DNA of 64,000 nucleotides from Wenzhouxiangella marina (GTDB lineage: Bacteria > Pseudomonadota > Gammaproteobacteria > Xanthomonadales > Wenzhouxiangellaceae): NCBI RefSeq assembly GCF_001187785.1, contig NZ_CP012154.1, forward strand, positions 3,466,501 through 3,530,500. Reading direction: 5' to 3'. The notes under the pieces are model-generated. The model was not told the origin of the DNA. It saw only the letters and a list, made by a program, of their open reading frames with translations, and did not search any database. A program made the translations under genes and the position numbers. Positions 45,903 to 60,574 of this stretch are shown here, piece after piece; position 1 is the first letter of the stretch, and each line of letters begins with the position of its first letter.

Positions 45903-48171
45903 ATGTTCATCCTTCGACTGATCGCGTCAGCCACCCTGCTGTTCGCCTGCTCGACCGTCTCACTTGCCGCCACCTACACCGTGGGAGCCAGCGGCTGCGA
46001 TTTCAGCAGCCTGGCCAGCGCGGTGGCGGCGGCCGAGGACGGCGATCGCCTGGAGCTGCGCTCGCAGACCTTTACGAACGTCAACATCAACATCGGCAAG
46101 TCACTGGTCCTCCAGGGCGGCTATGCGGTCTGCGGGGACGCCTCCCCGGACATCGATGGTCTGAGCGTCTTGCAGGGCGCTCCGTCCGGCGCTGATTCGG
46201 TCATCGAAATCATCGGTTCCGGCCACCTGGTCGAATTCAGGCGCATCGAGATCACCGGCGGCACGGATGACGCGGACTTCGGCGGGGGCATTCAGGTCGG
46301 CACCGGCAATGAGCTGCACCTGGCCGGCGTCACGATCACCGGAAACAGCTCGACCGTCGGCGCCGGCATCTATCTGGCACCCGATGCGATCCTGCGCCAC
46401 AAGGGGCGATTGACGATCAGCCTCAACGATGCCCAGGGTGATGGCGGCGGAATCTACGCCGGGCCGGGGGCACTGATCGATTTCACGACCGGCGGCTTCA
46501 ATCCCATCGACATACTGGACAACGATGCCCTGTCCGGTGCCGGGATCTACCTCGATGACGGCGCCGAATTGCGCACCGACCCGATGCGCAGCCTGACCAT
46601 CACGGGTGGCCTCGCCTTCAGTGGTGGCGGCATCTGGGCGGCCAGCAACGCGATCATCGACGCCCCGGACCTGTTCATCAGCACCAACGAGGCCGTTCAG
46701 GGCGGCGGCATCTACATCGAAGGGGGTGGCAGCCCGGCCAGCGCCACCAGCATTCAGCTCGGCTCGGATGTCGATATCCGCAACAACTTCGCCGTCGACG
46801 GTGCCGGCATCTACCTCGCCGCCGGCGGCGGCTATGACGTCGTCGTCGACGGGGTGATCCGTTTCAATGAGGCCACCCGCAATGGTGCGGGCCTGTACGC
46901 CGACGGCAGCGGCGGCGGATCACTCGTGATCGACGCCCTGTTCACGGCCAACGTCGCCGACCAGCACGGCGGCGGCCTCTACCTCAAGGACGGGAGCTTC
47001 ATCTCCGGCGGCTTCGCCAGCAATGGCAACACGGCCCTGGGCGATGGCGGCGGACTCTACCTGGATGGCGCTCTGCTCCACCAGACCCAGACCGCCCTTA
47101 TCGTTCGAAGCAACCTCGCCGGCGTCAACGGGGGCGGCGTGGCCCTGGTCAACGCATCGGAGCTGGTGCTGGAGCGCCACGGAGCGCCGACGACCCACCA
47201 GGCCTACAGCGCGCTGATCCAGAACAACGAAGCACAAACCGGCAACGGTGGCGGGCTCCATGTCGTCAACTCGACCGTGTTCCTGCAATGGCCGATCATC
47301 GGTGGCACGGGCATGGGGAACCGAGCCCCGTTGGGCCACGGCGGTGGTCTCTATGTCGACACGAGCCTGAACTGGGCCCTGGACAACTTCAAGGTCAATG
47401 GCAATTCCGCCGGAGGCTTCGGCGGCGGCATCCATGCGACGGGCGGGGGCAGCTACGGTCTAAGCGCCGTGGTGGCCCCGCTCGAGGGGAGCGCCCCGAG
47501 CGGGGCCATCGCCGCCTGCGACGCCGCCGGCCTCGAGGCAGACGAATACTGTTCGGAAATCCGCGGCAACACCGCTGCCCGTGGCGGCGCCCTCTACGCG
47601 ATCCATGACCCGAGCACCGTGGCCGTCCTGAAGCGAGTCGCCGTGCTCGACAATCACGCCCCCGAAGCCGTCAACGGCATCAGCTTCAATCACGGCTGGA
47701 AGCGGCTGGAGAATCTGCTGTTCGCCAGGAACGGGCAGGACAATGTGCAGGTCGCGCTTGCGCTGGGCCATGGCAACTCGATGCTTCGCCATGTCAGCTT
47801 CGTGGACAACGGCGGCGGGGCTGGCGGTCAGCGTGCCCGATGCCGAGGTCCGGATCGAAAACAGTCTGTTCTGGAACAGTGGCGCGAACCAATTCACACC
47901 GCCAAGCCAGAGCATCGTCAACGGTAGCTGCAATCTGGGTGCCGATCCGGACATTCCCGGGGCGATGAATCTCGACCCCGGCTTTGGCAACACCGCCAGG
48001 GGCCCCTATCGACTCGGCCCCGGCTCGGCAGCCATCGACGCCTGTTCCAGCGCCCAGGTGGAGGACGACCTCGATGGGGCGGGACGACCCAGCGGCGACG
48101 GCTACGACATCGGCGCCTTCGAAGCGGAGGTCTTCGTGGATCGCGTCTTCAGCGATCGCTTCGGAGGCTGA
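45903..48171 (+). pseudogene. Exported parallel beta-helix (polymorphic outer-membrane-like) protein ending in a DRF tag, apparent frameshift
   Basis: Signal peptide LIASATLLFACSTVSLA, then VGASGCDFSSLASAVAAAEDGD and many GGG[IL]Y-type coils (GAGIYL, GGGIYIEGGG, GGGLYLKDG, GGGLYVDT), a right-handed beta-helix as in Pmp/adhesin-like passengers. The frame breaks near 47817-47820, a run of four Gs. Removing one G joins it to LAVSVPDAEVRIENSLFWNSG and a terminal choice-of-anchor-like segment (DLDGAGRPSGDGYDIGAFEAE) ending VFSDRFGG. The joined length is about 755 residues. No autotransporter barrel follows. Confidence 0.82.
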
Positions 48172-48193
48172 ACCGGCCCTCGAGAGGACGCGC

Positions 48194-48694
48194 TCAGGGA
48201 CAGACTCCGCGCGGATCGAAGCGGCTGGTGAACACCGTGTCTGCCGAGGGCGCGCCCTGAAGGATCCAGTCGTAGATCACACGCAGCTCGGCGCTGGCGA
48301 TCGGCGTCCCGAAGCGGGGCATGCGAAAGGCCTGGTCATCGATGTCGTCGCAGGCCACGCGCAGGTAGAACCAGCTTTCCTCCGGCGCGCCCGGCACGAT
48401 GCGCTTGCCGGCAGGCGTGGGCACACTGCCCTGGGTGTCGGCGCAGAACAGGTTGGCGTGCGTCGTCGTGCCCTGATCGAGCGACAGGCCGCCAGCGCCG
48501 CCATGGCAATTGGTGCAGCCCCAGAACTGATCTTCGATGATCGGCAGCACGTCCTGCTCGAAGCGGACGTTGGGCACCTCAGGCACACCGCTCAGATCGG
48601 CGCACTGCAGATTCTGCGCATGGCCCGAAAGGGCCAGCGCGCCGAAGAACAGCGCGCTGGCCCCACGCAGGATGCGATCCAGCCCCGCGCGCAC
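48194..48694 (-). CDS. Exported c-type cytochrome-like protein
   Basis: A 166-residue protein with a signal peptide (ILRGASALFFGALALSGHA). NVRFEQDVLPIIEDQFWGCTNCHGG has a single heme-binding CxxCH (Cys60-His64) of the planctomycete-cytochrome-like type, where a substrate domain often follows. VPGAPEESWFYLRV and FRMPRFGTPIASAELRVIYDWILQGA are the usual C-terminal half, with Met as likely axial ligand. It ends with VFTSRFDPRGVCP, a variant of the DRF tag. It starts 3 bp after the DUF1501 stop and so ends the DUF1800-DUF1501-cytochrome operon. Confidence 0.88.
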   Translation of the reverse strand: MRAGLDRILRGASALFFGALALSGHAQNLQCADLSGVPEVPNVRFEQDVLPIIEDQFWGCTNCHGGAGGLSLDQGTTTHANLFCADTQGSVPTPAGKRIVPGAPEESWFYLRVACDDIDDQAFRMPRFGTPIASAELRVIYDWILQGAPSADTVFTSRFDPRGVCP

Positions 48695-48696
48695 GG

Positions 48697-50010
48697 TCAG
48701 ACGGAAAAGCCGACCGGCGAGTAGCTGTAGTCGGGATCGTCGAAGATGGCGCTGACGTCCGGGTGACCGAGCAGTCCCGTGGCCACTTCGGCCAGCACGT
48801 CGCGGAAGTCGGTCTGTGGCACCAGGCTGTCGCCGATGCGATCGGCCGGCGCAATGCCCAGGGTCGGGCCATAGACCTGCCCGCCGTTGACGCCGCCACC
48901 CAGAATGAACATCGGATTGCCCAGACCGTGGTCGGTGCCGAAGCTGGCGTTTTCCTTGACCTGCCGACCGAACTCGCTCTGCACGACCACGGCCACGTCA
49001 TTGATGTAGCCCGCACCCTCGAGATCACGATAGAAGGCGGTCAGCGCCTCGCTCAGGTCTTCGACATTGGTACCGAAGCCGAAGCCGAACACGTTCTGGT
49101 TGTTGTGCGTGTCCCAGCCACCGACATCGAGTGTCGCCGCCGCGATGCCCAGGTCCTGACGAATCAGCTGCGCGATCAGCTTCAGATCATTGCCTTCGCT
49201 GGTGTTCGGATAGACCGCACCGCCACCGGGCACGTAGCTGCCGAAGTCGATGCTGTTGATCAGATCGATGGCGTCCAGCGCGGCACCTGCCGCCACATCG
49301 AGCTCACCGGCGCCCGCATAGAGGGACGAGAGCATGGCCAGCTGAGTGCTGCCGAAGGTGCCCGTATTGGGCATGAAGTTGTCCGGCGAATCGAGGGTGG
49401 CCACATCGGGCCAACCGCCGAGACTGACCGGCGGCGTGTTGTTCGAGACCATCGCCGTGAAGATCGCCCCCGGCGCCGGGACGCCCGGGTAGGAGCCCAG
49501 ATACCGGGTCAACCAGCCGGAGCCGGGCAAGCCCTGGCCCGTGCCGTCGACGACCAGCGGCTGACCCAATTCGATCTGTTCCTGGGCGTCGAAGTGACTG
49601 CGGGTGAAGGTGTTGGGCGGATGACCGGCCGCCTGGACGATGGCCATGCCGCCGTCGTGGTAGATGTCCGCCAGTCCGCCACACCAGGGATGCAGACCGA
49701 GGTTCTGACCATTGGCCAGCGGAATGGGACGGCGCGCCGGATCGGAATCGTCGATATTGACCAGGGTGCGGTCACGGGCATCCACCAGGTGCGTATGGTC
49801 GCTCCCATTGATCGGTGGCAGCAGGGCCAGACCGTCGATGCCACCGCGCAGGAACAGGTAGACCAGCACCTTCTGCCCACCGCCACCGGCCAGGGCGCGC
49901 GGTGCGAAGCTCAGGTTCATGGTGGCCGCGCCGGCGGTGGCGCCGGTGAGCTTGAGGAACTGCCGACGGGTCAGCGCTGCCTTGATTTCCTTGAGGGATC
50001 TTCTTTTCAT
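48697..50010 (-). CDS. DUF1501 family protein (Tat-exported)
   Basis: A 437-residue protein. The N-terminus has a Tat motif (LTRRQFLKLTG) followed by a hydrophobic segment and ALAGG. The DUF1501 core follows: KVLVYLFLRGGIDGLALLPP, LGLHPWCGGLADIYHDGGMAIVQAAGHPPNTFTRSHFDAQEQIE, TLDVGGWDTHNNQN, VVVQSEFGRQVKENASFGTDHGLGNPMFILGGGV, and VLAEVATGLLGH near the end. The fold resembles alkaline-phosphatase/sulfatase enzymes; the function is unknown. It sits between a DUF1800 gene and a cytochrome gene, a common arrangement. Confidence 0.93.
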   Translation of the reverse strand: MKRRSLKEIKAALTRRQFLKLTGATAGAATMNLSFAPRALAGGGGQKVLVYLFLRGGIDGLALLPPINGSDHTHLVDARDRTLVNIDDSDPARRPIPLANGQNLGLHPWCGGLADIYHDGGMAIVQAAGHPPNTFTRSHFDAQEQIELGQPLVVDGTGQGLPGSGWLTRYLGSYPGVPAPGAIFTAMVSNNTPPVSLGGWPDVATLDSPDNFMPNTGTFGSTQLAMLSSLYAGAGELDVAAGAALDAIDLINSIDFGSYVPGGGAVYPNTSEGNDLKLIAQLIRQDLGIAAATLDVGGWDTHNNQNVFGFGFGTNVEDLSEALTAFYRDLEGAGYINDVAVVVQSEFGRQVKENASFGTDHGLGNPMFILGGGVNGGQVYGPTLGIAPADRIGDSLVPQTDFRDVLAEVATGLLGHPDVSAIFDDPDYSYSPVGFSV

Positions 50011-50021
50011 GGGGTGGCTCC

Positions 50022-51986
<1,965 letters not shown>

Positions 51987-52314
51987 CGCTGTACCTTTCA
52001 GCTGGAATCAACCCCTTGAGCGGCCGATCTTAGCCGAGGAGATTGCGGTTTGGAAGGGGACTTAAGTCGCAGCCGGATTGCAGCAGCGGCAGGGCTTGCG
52101 AGCCAGAGGCCGCCCCGTTCGACCGTAGCTCTCACTTCCATATTCAAACTGTGATGCACATCAAGGAAATTGCGCTATCCGGCGGCACCAGACGCCCCGC
52201 CCGAATTTTTCACCCGAAAGAAAAAACGATTGGCGGGTCCGCGAAATCACCCCGTATTCCATCGTTGAAGCAGCCCTGCTGCACCTTGATTTCGTCAACT
52301 CGGAGGATTCGGAC
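51987..52314. promoter_or_regulatory. Divergent intergenic region with an FNR/Anr-like box
   Basis: GTGAT-GCAC-ATCAA (52151-52164) matches TTGAT-N4-ATCAA with one mismatch. It lies between the DUF1800 operon and the FG-GAP gene. An AT-rich tract (GAATTTTTCACCCG...AAAAAACGATT) follows. GGAGG near 52304-52308 is the Shine-Dalgarno of the FG-GAP gene. Nothing coding is evident. Confidence 0.4.
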
Positions 52315-53889
52315 ATGGATCGATCACACGGCAGATGGCTGCTTCTGGCCGCCACGTTGATCTCGACGGGAAGCGCTCTTGCGCAACTGCAATCCACAGG
52401 CACCCAGTTCTGGCACCAGGGCAGTCCGGGGGTCGGAATCGCCCCGGAGGCCGACGCGGAATTCGGCCGCAGCCTGAGCAGCGGCGACTACGACTGCGAC
52501 GGCCTCGACGATGTCGCCATCGGCATTCCCCGCGAGGACCTGATCGGCGCCGATGACGGTGGTCGCGTCCTGGTGCTGTATGGCGCCGACGATGGCAGCG
52601 GGCTCGCAACGACGGGCCGCCAGATCTGGTCCCAGGCCGGCCCCGCCGTCCCCGGCGACCCCAGCCCCTTCGAGAACTTCGGTGCTACGCTGGCCAGCGG
52701 CGATTTCGACGGCGACGGCTGCGACGATCTGGCCATCGGCGTGCCCCGGGACGATGTGAATGGCGTCAATTCCGCCGGCGCCGTGCACGTCCTGTATGGC
52801 TCGGCTGGCGACGGCCTGAGCGCCGATGGCATCGACTACTGGCATCAGGGCCCCGGGAGCACGGGCCTGCAGATCGAAGCGGACGATCAATTCGGTGCTG
52901 CCCTGGCGGTCGGAGATTTCGATGGCGATGGCCGTGACGATCTGGCCATCGGCGTTCCGAGGGAAGACAGCGGGAGTGGCGCGAGCCTGGTCGTCGATGC
53001 CGGCCTCGTTCAGGTCCTGTTCGGGACGTCGAACGGTCTGAGCACCTCCCAGAGCGTGAACCTTCGTCGCGGCTCGAACCTGTTCGGTTCGCCCGTGTCC
53101 GGGGAGCGCCTGGGCAGCGTGCTCGCCGCCGGCAACCTCAACAGCATCGTCGGCGATGAACTGGTCATCGGCATCGAAAGCTTCGACCTCTCGGCTGCCC
53201 TGCCCGATACGGGCGCCATCATGGTCGTGTCGGATATCGACGGCAACGTCTTCAATGCCCTGTTCACCCAGGACAGTCCGAATATCCCGGGGGCGGCCGA
53301 AGCCGGTGACCGACTCGGCTCCGCCCTGGCCATCGGCGATTTCGATGGCAATGGCTTCGACGAAGTCGCGGCCAGCGCCGCGGGCGAGGACATCGAACAG
53401 CCAGCGCCGGAACGGGATTCGGTCGGGGTCGTCAATGTCTTCGACTTCACCGGCGGCGCCCATCAGATCTGGAATCAGGATGATCTGCCGCCGGAACAGG
53501 CGGAGGATTCGGATCAGTTCGGTTCCGCCCTGGTCGCCGCGGACTTCGATGGCGACGGCATCGACGATCTGGCGATCGGCGCGTCACGAGAGGACCTCGG
53601 GCCGATCCCCAATGCCGGTCTGGTCCACGTGCTCTACGGGGTCGAGGGGACGGGCCTGACCACGGCCGGGCGGCAGCTGTGGCTGCAGACCATCGATGGC
53701 TCGGACGCGCAGGACGACTTCGGCTTTGCCCTGGCCGCCGGCGCGATCAATGCGGGCAGCGAGGCCGACCTCGTCATCGGTGCGCCTGGGAACACGATCG
53801 TCGAATCCGGCGCCGGCAGTGCGACCGTGCTGTATTCGCGCAGCGACCAGGTGTTTGCCGATCGTTTCGAGACCCTGCCACCCCCCTGA
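52315..53889 (+). CDS. Exported FG-GAP/integrin-alpha-like beta-propeller protein with DRF tag
   Basis: A 524-residue protein with a signal peptide (WLLLAATLISTGSALA). Six to seven FG-GAP repeats follow, each with FGxxLxxGDFDGDGxDDLAIG-type sequence (for example near residues 50, 122 and 200) and Ca2+-binding DxDxDG loops. This builds a seven-bladed propeller. It ends QVFADRFETLPPP. A GGAGG Shine-Dalgarno is upstream. It is probably surface or periplasmic, binding a partner through the propeller; the function is unknown. Confidence 0.88.
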   Translation: MDRSHGRWLLLAATLISTGSALAQLQSTGTQFWHQGSPGVGIAPEADAEFGRSLSSGDYDCDGLDDVAIGIPREDLIGADDGGRVLVLYGADDGSGLATTGRQIWSQAGPAVPGDPSPFENFGATLASGDFDGDGCDDLAIGVPRDDVNGVNSAGAVHVLYGSAGDGLSADGIDYWHQGPGSTGLQIEADDQFGAALAVGDFDGDGRDDLAIGVPREDSGSGASLVVDAGLVQVLFGTSNGLSTSQSVNLRRGSNLFGSPVSGERLGSVLAAGNLNSIVGDELVIGIESFDLSAALPDTGAIMVVSDIDGNVFNALFTQDSPNIPGAAEAGDRLGSALAIGDFDGNGFDEVAASAAGEDIEQPAPERDSVGVVNVFDFTGGAHQIWNQDDLPPEQAEDSDQFGSALVAADFDGDGIDDLAIGASREDLGPIPNAGLVHVLYGVEGTGLTTAGRQLWLQTIDGSDAQDDFGFALAAGAINAGSEADLVIGAPGNTIVESGAGSATVLYSRSDQVFADRFETLPPP

Positions 53890-53918
53890 AGGCCAGACGG
53901 CGCGGCGGGCGGCCCGAA

Positions 53919-54839
53919 TCAGTGCTCGGCGGCTGAACTCTTTCCGAACAGTCGCTGAGCCGCGGAAAGCAGGGCCACCAGAATGACGCCGAGGACGATG
54001 CCGATGGCGGCCGTCCAGGCCATGCCGGTCAAGGTCGACCAGGGCTGCGCCATGCCTTCGACGAGGGCTTCGTTGATATGGTGCAGGGCCGGGATGCCGT
54101 GCGAGACGATGCCGCCGCCGACGAGGAACATCGCCGCCGTGCCGGCGATGGAGAGAAAGCGCATGAACCAGGGGGCGAAGGCCAGAATGCCGCGGCCCAG
54201 GGCGCGGGTGTATGCGCTGGCCTTCCGGGACAGGGCCAGGCCCGCATCATCGAGCTTGACGATACCGGCCACCAGGCCATAGACGCCGATGGTCATCATC
54301 GTCGCGATCGCCACGAGCACGCCGAGCTGGGTCAGGAAGGGCTTGTCGGCGACCGTGCCCAGGGAGATCACGATGATTTCCGCCGACAGGATGAAATCGG
54401 TCCGGATCGCGCCCTTGATCTTGTCCTTCTCCAGGGCGACGAAGTCGACCTCGGGATCAGCAAGCGCCTCCTTGATCTTCGCCTTGGCTTCCTCGACCTC
54501 CTCACGGTGGAGAAACTTGTGCGCCAGTTTCTCCACACCCTCGAAACACAGAAAGGCACCACCGAGCATCAGCAGGGGCGTGACCGCCCAGGGCGCCACC
54601 GTACTGATCAACAAGGCTGCGGGCACCAGGATCAGCTTGTTCACCGCCGAGCCCTTGGCCACGCTCCAGACCACCGGGAGTTCGCGGGCGGCCTTGACGC
54701 CCGTGACCTGCTCGGCGTTCAGGGCCAGATCATCACCGAGGACCCCGGCGGTCTTCTTGGCCGCCACCTTGGTCATGGTCGCGACGTCGTCGAGCACCGT
54801 GGCGATATCGTCGAGAAGCAGGAACAGGCTGCTGGCCAT
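53919..54839 (-). CDS. DUF808 family inner-membrane protein (YedI-like)
   Basis: A 306-residue protein. [44 protein letters not shown] is the DUF808 start, followed by [38 protein letters not shown], and [19 protein letters not shown]. Seven or eight membrane helices are predicted, with [15 protein letters not shown] near the C-terminus. The family is uncharacterised. The ATG at 54839 begins the conserved region; the longer frame upstream is not homologous. Confidence 0.9.
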   Translation of the reverse strand: MASSLFLLLDDIATVLDDVATMTKVAAKKTAGVLGDDLALNAEQVTGVKAARELPVVWSVAKGSAVNKLILVPAALLISTVAPWAVTPLLMLGGAFLCFEGVEKLAHKFLHREEVEEAKAKIKEALADPEVDFVALEKDKIKGAIRTDFILSAEIIVISLGTVADKPFLTQLGVLVAIATMMTIGVYGLVAGIVKLDDAGLALSRKASAYTRALGRGILAFAPWFMRFLSIAGTAAMFLVGGGIVSHGIPALHHINEALVEGMAQPWSTLTGMAWTAAIGIVLGVILVALLSAAQRLFGKSSAAEH

Positions 54840-54992
54840 GGGACTCGTCAAGCTCCGGATCAGTCCGGGAGTGTCCCACTGCGAGGGCCCCAGGTAAACC
54901 CCGGCCCCTTCGGCAACGACGCGATCTTCTCGGTCTCTCGGCCGCAGCTGTTGCAGAATAGCCGCCCTCACCTTTGCATAAGGAGTGCAGCC

Positions 54993-55433
54993 ATGCGCTA
55001 TCTCCACACCATGCTTCGCGTCAGCGATCTGGATGCATCGCTGAATTTCTTCTGCAATCAGCTCGGCCTGGTCGAGGTGATGAGAAAGGACAGCGAACAG
55101 GGCCGCTTCACGCTGGTCTTCCTGGCCGCGCCCGCCGATGTCGAACGGGCCCGGGCCGAGAAGGCACCGATGGTCGAACTGACCTGGAACTGGGATCCGG
55201 AGACGCTCGACGGCGGGCGCAACTTCGGCCATCTGGCCTACTACGTCGAGGACATCTACGCCATCTGCCAGCGGCTGATGGACGCCGGCGTGACCATCAA
55301 CCGTCCGCCACGGGACGGTCATATGGCCTTCGTTCGCTCGCCGGACGGACACTCGATCGAACTGCTGCAGGAAGGCGAGCACCTGGCACCCCGAGAGCCC
55401 TGGGCGTCGATGCCCAACACCGGCAGCTGGTAG
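54993..55433 (+). CDS. gloA: Lactoylglutathione lyase (glyoxalase I)
   Basis: A 146-residue VOC enzyme. The metal ligands are present in order: His in [14 protein letters not shown], Glu in MVELTWNWD, His in [12 protein letters not shown], and Glu in [11 protein letters not shown]. It isomerises the methylglyoxal-glutathione hemithioacetal to S-lactoylglutathione in the cytosol. The short N-terminus and length match the bacterial Ni2+-type enzyme. AAGGAG lies upstream of the ATG. It is divergent from the DUF808 gene. Confidence 0.92.
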   Translation: MRYLHTMLRVSDLDASLNFFCNQLGLVEVMRKDSEQGRFTLVFLAAPADVERARAEKAPMVELTWNWDPETLDGGRNFGHLAYYVEDIYAICQRLMDAGVTINRPPRDGHMAFVRSPDGHSIELLQEGEHLAPREPWASMPNTGSW

Positions 55434-55623
55434 CTGTCCGGCCAGCCTAATGGCGGAGTGATGTGCGGTTCGCGCTTCGGCGGTCATTGACCCGATGGAA
55501 AGGCGCGAACGGTGCACGCCCGCCTGATTCGCGACGAAGCCGTTCGAGGCGAACCCGCTGGCGCCATTGGCGACGCCCGGGGCGCCTTGCTTATACTGGA
55601 TCCAGTCTGCACGGAGATCGACG

Positions 55624-57405
55624 ATGCGAATCCTGCCCCTGTTGCTGCTCCCCGCGGCCCTGCCCTTCACGGTCCTGCCTCTGACGGCAGCGGCGCAGCT
55701 CGTCGGCGTGACGGAAATCCAGCTGTCGACGCCCCAGCACGCAGGTTCGGATGTCCAGACCAACAGCCTGATCTTTTCTCCCGACGGTCGCTACGTCTGC
55801 TTCATCGGCGATACGGAAACCGAGGGGGCCGGCGAGCTCTGGTGTGCCGACACCGACGCCGGGGCACCGGCGATCCGAGTCAGCGGATTGCTGCCCAGTG
55901 GCAGCACCGTGGAGCGACCCGCCTTCGACGACACCGGCAGCCGACTGTTCTACATCGCCCCGGGGGCGGACGTGCAGAAGGAGAATCTGTTCATGGTGCC
56001 GCCCGACGGTTCGGAACCGCCGGTTCGACTGAACGCCCCCATGACGCCGGCCGGCGCGGACGTGATCAGCTACCGCTACATCCCCGAGACCGAACAGATC
56101 GCCTACACCGGGGCCTCGCAGGTGGCCGGTCAGAACGAGCTGCACATCGTCTCGATCGACCAGCCCGGCGTGGCCACGATCCTGAACGGCCCCCTGGTCA
56201 GCGGCGGAGACGTGCTGAGTTACGAGGTGGTCGCGGCAGCGGGCCGCGTCGTCTACCGGGCCGACCAGCAGACCGACGGCGTCGACGAAGTCTACAGCGT
56301 GCTGTTGAACGGGGCCGGCGCGGTCAAGCTCAACGGACCGATGGTCGCCGGCGGCAGCGTGCGCCAGTTCAAGGTGTCAACGGACGGGGCCTGGGTGGGC
56401 TACCTGGCCGACGAGGATACCGATGAAGTGACCGAACTCTACATCTCGGCGATCACCGGCGGTGGCAGCAGCAAGGTGAGCGGTCCCGCCGTGGCCGGTG
56501 GGGATGCCTGGCATTTCACCTTCAGCCCGGACTCGCAGTGGGTCCTGTTCACCGGCGACCTGGCGACGAACGGCTGGCGCGATCTCTATTCCACCCCGTC
56601 CAACGGATCGCAGCCGATCCCGAACGTCCTGGCCACCCAGGTGGTCCCGGCGCCGGAGCCGCCAGTCATCGAGGCGGTGCCCAGCCTGCCCGTGACCGCC
56701 GATGGCAGTTACGTTGTCTTCTTCTCCGACCAGGGCAATTCCTCGAGCCGACGCGTGCTTCGGGCACCCATCGATGGCAGCTCGCCTGCAGTGGTCATCA
56801 GTGGCGGTCTCACCGACCTCGATCGCCTGGAATACGTACCCGAGGTGGACCGGATCGTGGTCCGAAACGGCTCGGGACCGGAGAACCTCTATTCGATTGC
56901 CGTCGACGGCAGCAGCTTCATCCCCCTGACCAGCTTCGCGAACGCGGCCATCGATGTCAGCGGCCTGACCACACCGACCGGGGTCGTGTACTTCGCCGAT
57001 CCGGTCGTCGACGAACAGGCTTCGGTCTTCTTCGTGGACTACCTTGGCCAGCAGACACAGGAGCTCAGCTCGGCCAGCGCCTCCTTCGAGGGCCTGACGG
57101 GAAGTCTGTTCATCCCGTCCGATCGTGGCGCCATCTACTTCATCGAGCGCCACGGCAGCGTCAGCCTCATCCTGTATTCCTTCCGCCTGAAGGTCGCCGA
57201 GCTGGACTCCCTGGCCACCACCGAGCTGGCCAGGCTTGGCAACTCCTTCCTGGTCGCCGGTGAAACGACCTTCCTGAGCATCATGGCCAGCCCCAGCAAT
57301 CGCCACCAGGTGGCCTACATCGCCGACAAGCCCGTCGATGAACAGGCCGACGCCTACCTGGCCACCTTTTCGGACATCGTATTCAGCGATCGCTTCGAGC
57401 AGTAG
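55624..57405 (+). CDS. Exported TolB-like beta-propeller protein with DRF tag
   Basis: A 593-residue protein with a signal peptide ([21 protein letters not shown]). The body is a run of WD40/TolB-type blades ([84 protein letters not shown], and [16 protein letters not shown]). Two propellers may be present given the length. It ends [14 protein letters not shown] lies before the ATG, and TATACT at 55592-55597 is a possible -10. Confidence 0.85.
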   Translation: MRILPLLLLPAALPFTVLPLTAAAQLVGVTEIQLSTPQHAGSDVQTNSLIFSPDGRYVCFIGDTETEGAGELWCADTDAGAPAIRVSGLLPSGSTVERPAFDDTGSRLFYIAPGADVQKENLFMVPPDGSEPPVRLNAPMTPAGADVISYRYIPETEQIAYTGASQVAGQNELHIVSIDQPGVATILNGPLVSGGDVLSYEVVAAAGRVVYRADQQTDGVDEVYSVLLNGAGAVKLNGPMVAGGSVRQFKVSTDGAWVGYLADEDTDEVTELYISAITGGGSSKVSGPAVAGGDAWHFTFSPDSQWVLFTGDLATNGWRDLYSTPSNGSQPIPNVLATQVVPAPEPPVIEAVPSLPVTADGSYVVFFSDQGNSSSRRVLRAPIDGSSPAVVISGGLTDLDRLEYVPEVDRIVVRNGSGPENLYSIAVDGSSFIPLTSFANAAIDVSGLTTPTGVVYFADPVVDEQASVFFVDYLGQQTQELSSASASFEGLTGSLFIPSDRGAIYFIERHGSVSLILYSFRLKVAELDSLATTELARLGNSFLVAGETTFLSIMASPSNRHQVAYIADKPVDEQADAYLATFSDIVFSDRFEQ

Positions 57406-57530
57406 CGGTCCTTGAAGATGGGCGGGTCACCAGCAGCGACTCGATGCCGGCCGCAAACCAGTCCTGGCGGCGGAAAGCGGTCGCGATGCGCCGAAGGATC
57501 ACTGCAAGGCAACGACCGGGCGACGCCGGG

Positions 57531-58976
<1,446 letters not shown>

Positions 58977-58981
58977 CCCCG

Positions 58982-60574
58982 TCAGCTCCTCTGGAACATG
59001 GCCAGCATGCGGCGGGTCACGAGAAAACCGCCGAAGATGTTCACCGAGGCCATCAGCACCGAGGCCGCGGCCAGGACCATCACCAGGCTGCTGCCCGAAA
59101 CGATCTGCAGCAGGGCGCCGACGATGATGATCGAGGAAATGGCATTGGTGATCGCCATCAGTGGCGTGTGCAGGGAATGGGCCACGCCCCAGATCACGTG
59201 GAAGCCGACGAAGACGGCCAGCACGAAGACGATGAAGTGCTGCATGAAACTCGGCGGTGCCACCGCGCCCATGGCCAGGCAGAGCAGGCCTCCGATGCCG
59301 AGCATCCAGCCGGTGCGATTGAGGGATTTCCTCAGTTCGGCCGCTTCACGCGCCGCCTTCGCTTCGGCCGACTCCTCGGGCTCCTTCTTCTTCGGTTTGG
59401 CCGCCGCGATCGCCCTGACCTTCGGCGGCGGCGGTGGCCAGGTGATTTCGCCGGCATGGCAGACCAGGGCGCCGCGAATCACGTCGTCCTCCATGTCGAT
59501 GACCGGCTTGCCGTCCTTGTCCGGCGTCAGGTCATCGAGCATGTGCCGGACATTGGTGGCGTAGAGGTTGGACGACTGGGTCGCCATGCGGCTGGGGAAG
59601 TCGGTGTAGCCGATGATGGTCACGCCGTTGTCCGTGACGATCTTCCGATCCGCCTCGGTGAGCGTGCAGTTGCCGCCCCGCTCGGCGGCCAGATCGACGA
59701 TCACCGAACCCGGCTTCATCGCCTCGACCATGTCCTCGGTCCAGAGCTCGGGCGCCGGCCGGTTCGGGATCAGGGCCGTGGTGATGACGATATCGATCTC
59801 GGGGGCCAGCTCCCGAAACTTCTCCAGCTGCTTCTCACGGAACTCGGGGCTGGAAGGCGCGGCGTAGCCGCCGGTCTCGGCGCCGTCGGTCTGTTGACTG
59901 TCGTCACCATCGTCGAAATCGAGGAAGACGAACTCCGCGCCCATCGATTCGATCTGCTCGGCCACTTCCGGACGCACATCGAAGGCCATGGTGATCGCGC
60001 CCAGCGAGACCGAGGTCCCGATGGCGGCCAGACCGGCCACGCCGGCGCCGACCACCAGCACCTTCGCCGGCGGCACCTTGCCGGCCGCCGTCATCTGGCC
60101 CATGAAGAAGCGGCCGAAGTGGTTGCCGGCCTCGATCACCGCGCGGTAGCCGGCGATATTGGCCATCGAGGACAGGGCGTCCATCTTCTGCGCGCGACTG
60201 ATGCGCGGCACCATGTCCATGGCCAGCACGGTCATGTCCTTGGCCCGCATGCGCTCGAGCAGGTCCTCGTGCGCCGCCGGCCAGATGAAACCGATCAGGG
60301 TCTTGCCCGCCGGTGCCGCATCGATCTCTTCCATCGAGGGCTCACGCACCTTGATGATCACATCGGCCTGCTCCCACAGCGCCTTCGCCGAGTCGACCAC
60401 CGTCACGCCCGCCGCCGCGTAGGCCGCGTCCGTGATCGAGGCCGCGGCACCGGCGCCGGTTTCCACCAGACACTCGTAGCCCAGCTTCTGCAACCGACCG
60501 GCACTGTCCGGCGTCAGCGCAACCCGCGCCTCACCCGCTGCCGTCTCCTTCGGAGCACCAATCTTCATTCCCAT
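58982..60574 (-). CDS. pntA: NAD(P) transhydrogenase subunit alpha (fused form)
   Basis: A 530-residue protein. Domain I binds NAD(H): [52 protein letters not shown], and [18 protein letters not shown] linker ([24 protein letters not shown], flexible and Pro/Lys-rich) leads to four C-terminal membrane helices ([65 protein letters not shown]). The single long chain is the E. coli-like form rather than the split PntAA/PntAB. The start could also be the ATG two codons downstream. Confidence 0.97.
   Translation of the reverse strand: MGMKIGAPKETAAGEARVALTPDSAGRLQKLGYECLVETGAGAAASITDAAYAAAGVTVVDSAKALWEQADVIIKVREPSMEEIDAAPAGKTLIGFIWPAAHEDLLERMRAKDMTVLAMDMVPRISRAQKMDALSSMANIAGYRAVIEAGNHFGRFFMGQMTAAGKVPPAKVLVVGAGVAGLAAIGTSVSLGAITMAFDVRPEVAEQIESMGAEFVFLDFDDGDDSQQTDGAETGGYAAPSSPEFREKQLEKFRELAPEIDIVITTALIPNRPAPELWTEDMVEAMKPGSVIVDLAAERGGNCTLTEADRKIVTDNGVTIIGYTDFPSRMATQSSNLYATNVRHMLDDLTPDKDGKPVIDMEDDVIRGALVCHAGEITWPPPPPKVRAIAAAKPKKKEPEESAEAKAAREAAELRKSLNRTGWMLGIGGLLCLAMGAVAPPSFMQHFIVFVLAVFVGFHVIWGVAHSLHTPLMAITNAISSIIIVGALLQIVSGSSLVMVLAAASVLMASVNIFGGFLVTRRMLAMFQRS

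Noticed and set aside
46261-47400. DNA-level tandem repeat in the beta-helix gene
   Set aside because: The protein repeats a GGG-x-Y pattern but the DNA units are too diverged to count as a tandem DNA repeat.
59392-59450. Frameshift or fusion error in pntA at the Pro/Lys-rich linker
   Set aside because: A flexible linker of this sort is normal between domain I and the membrane helices, and the frame is continuous with both sides conserved.
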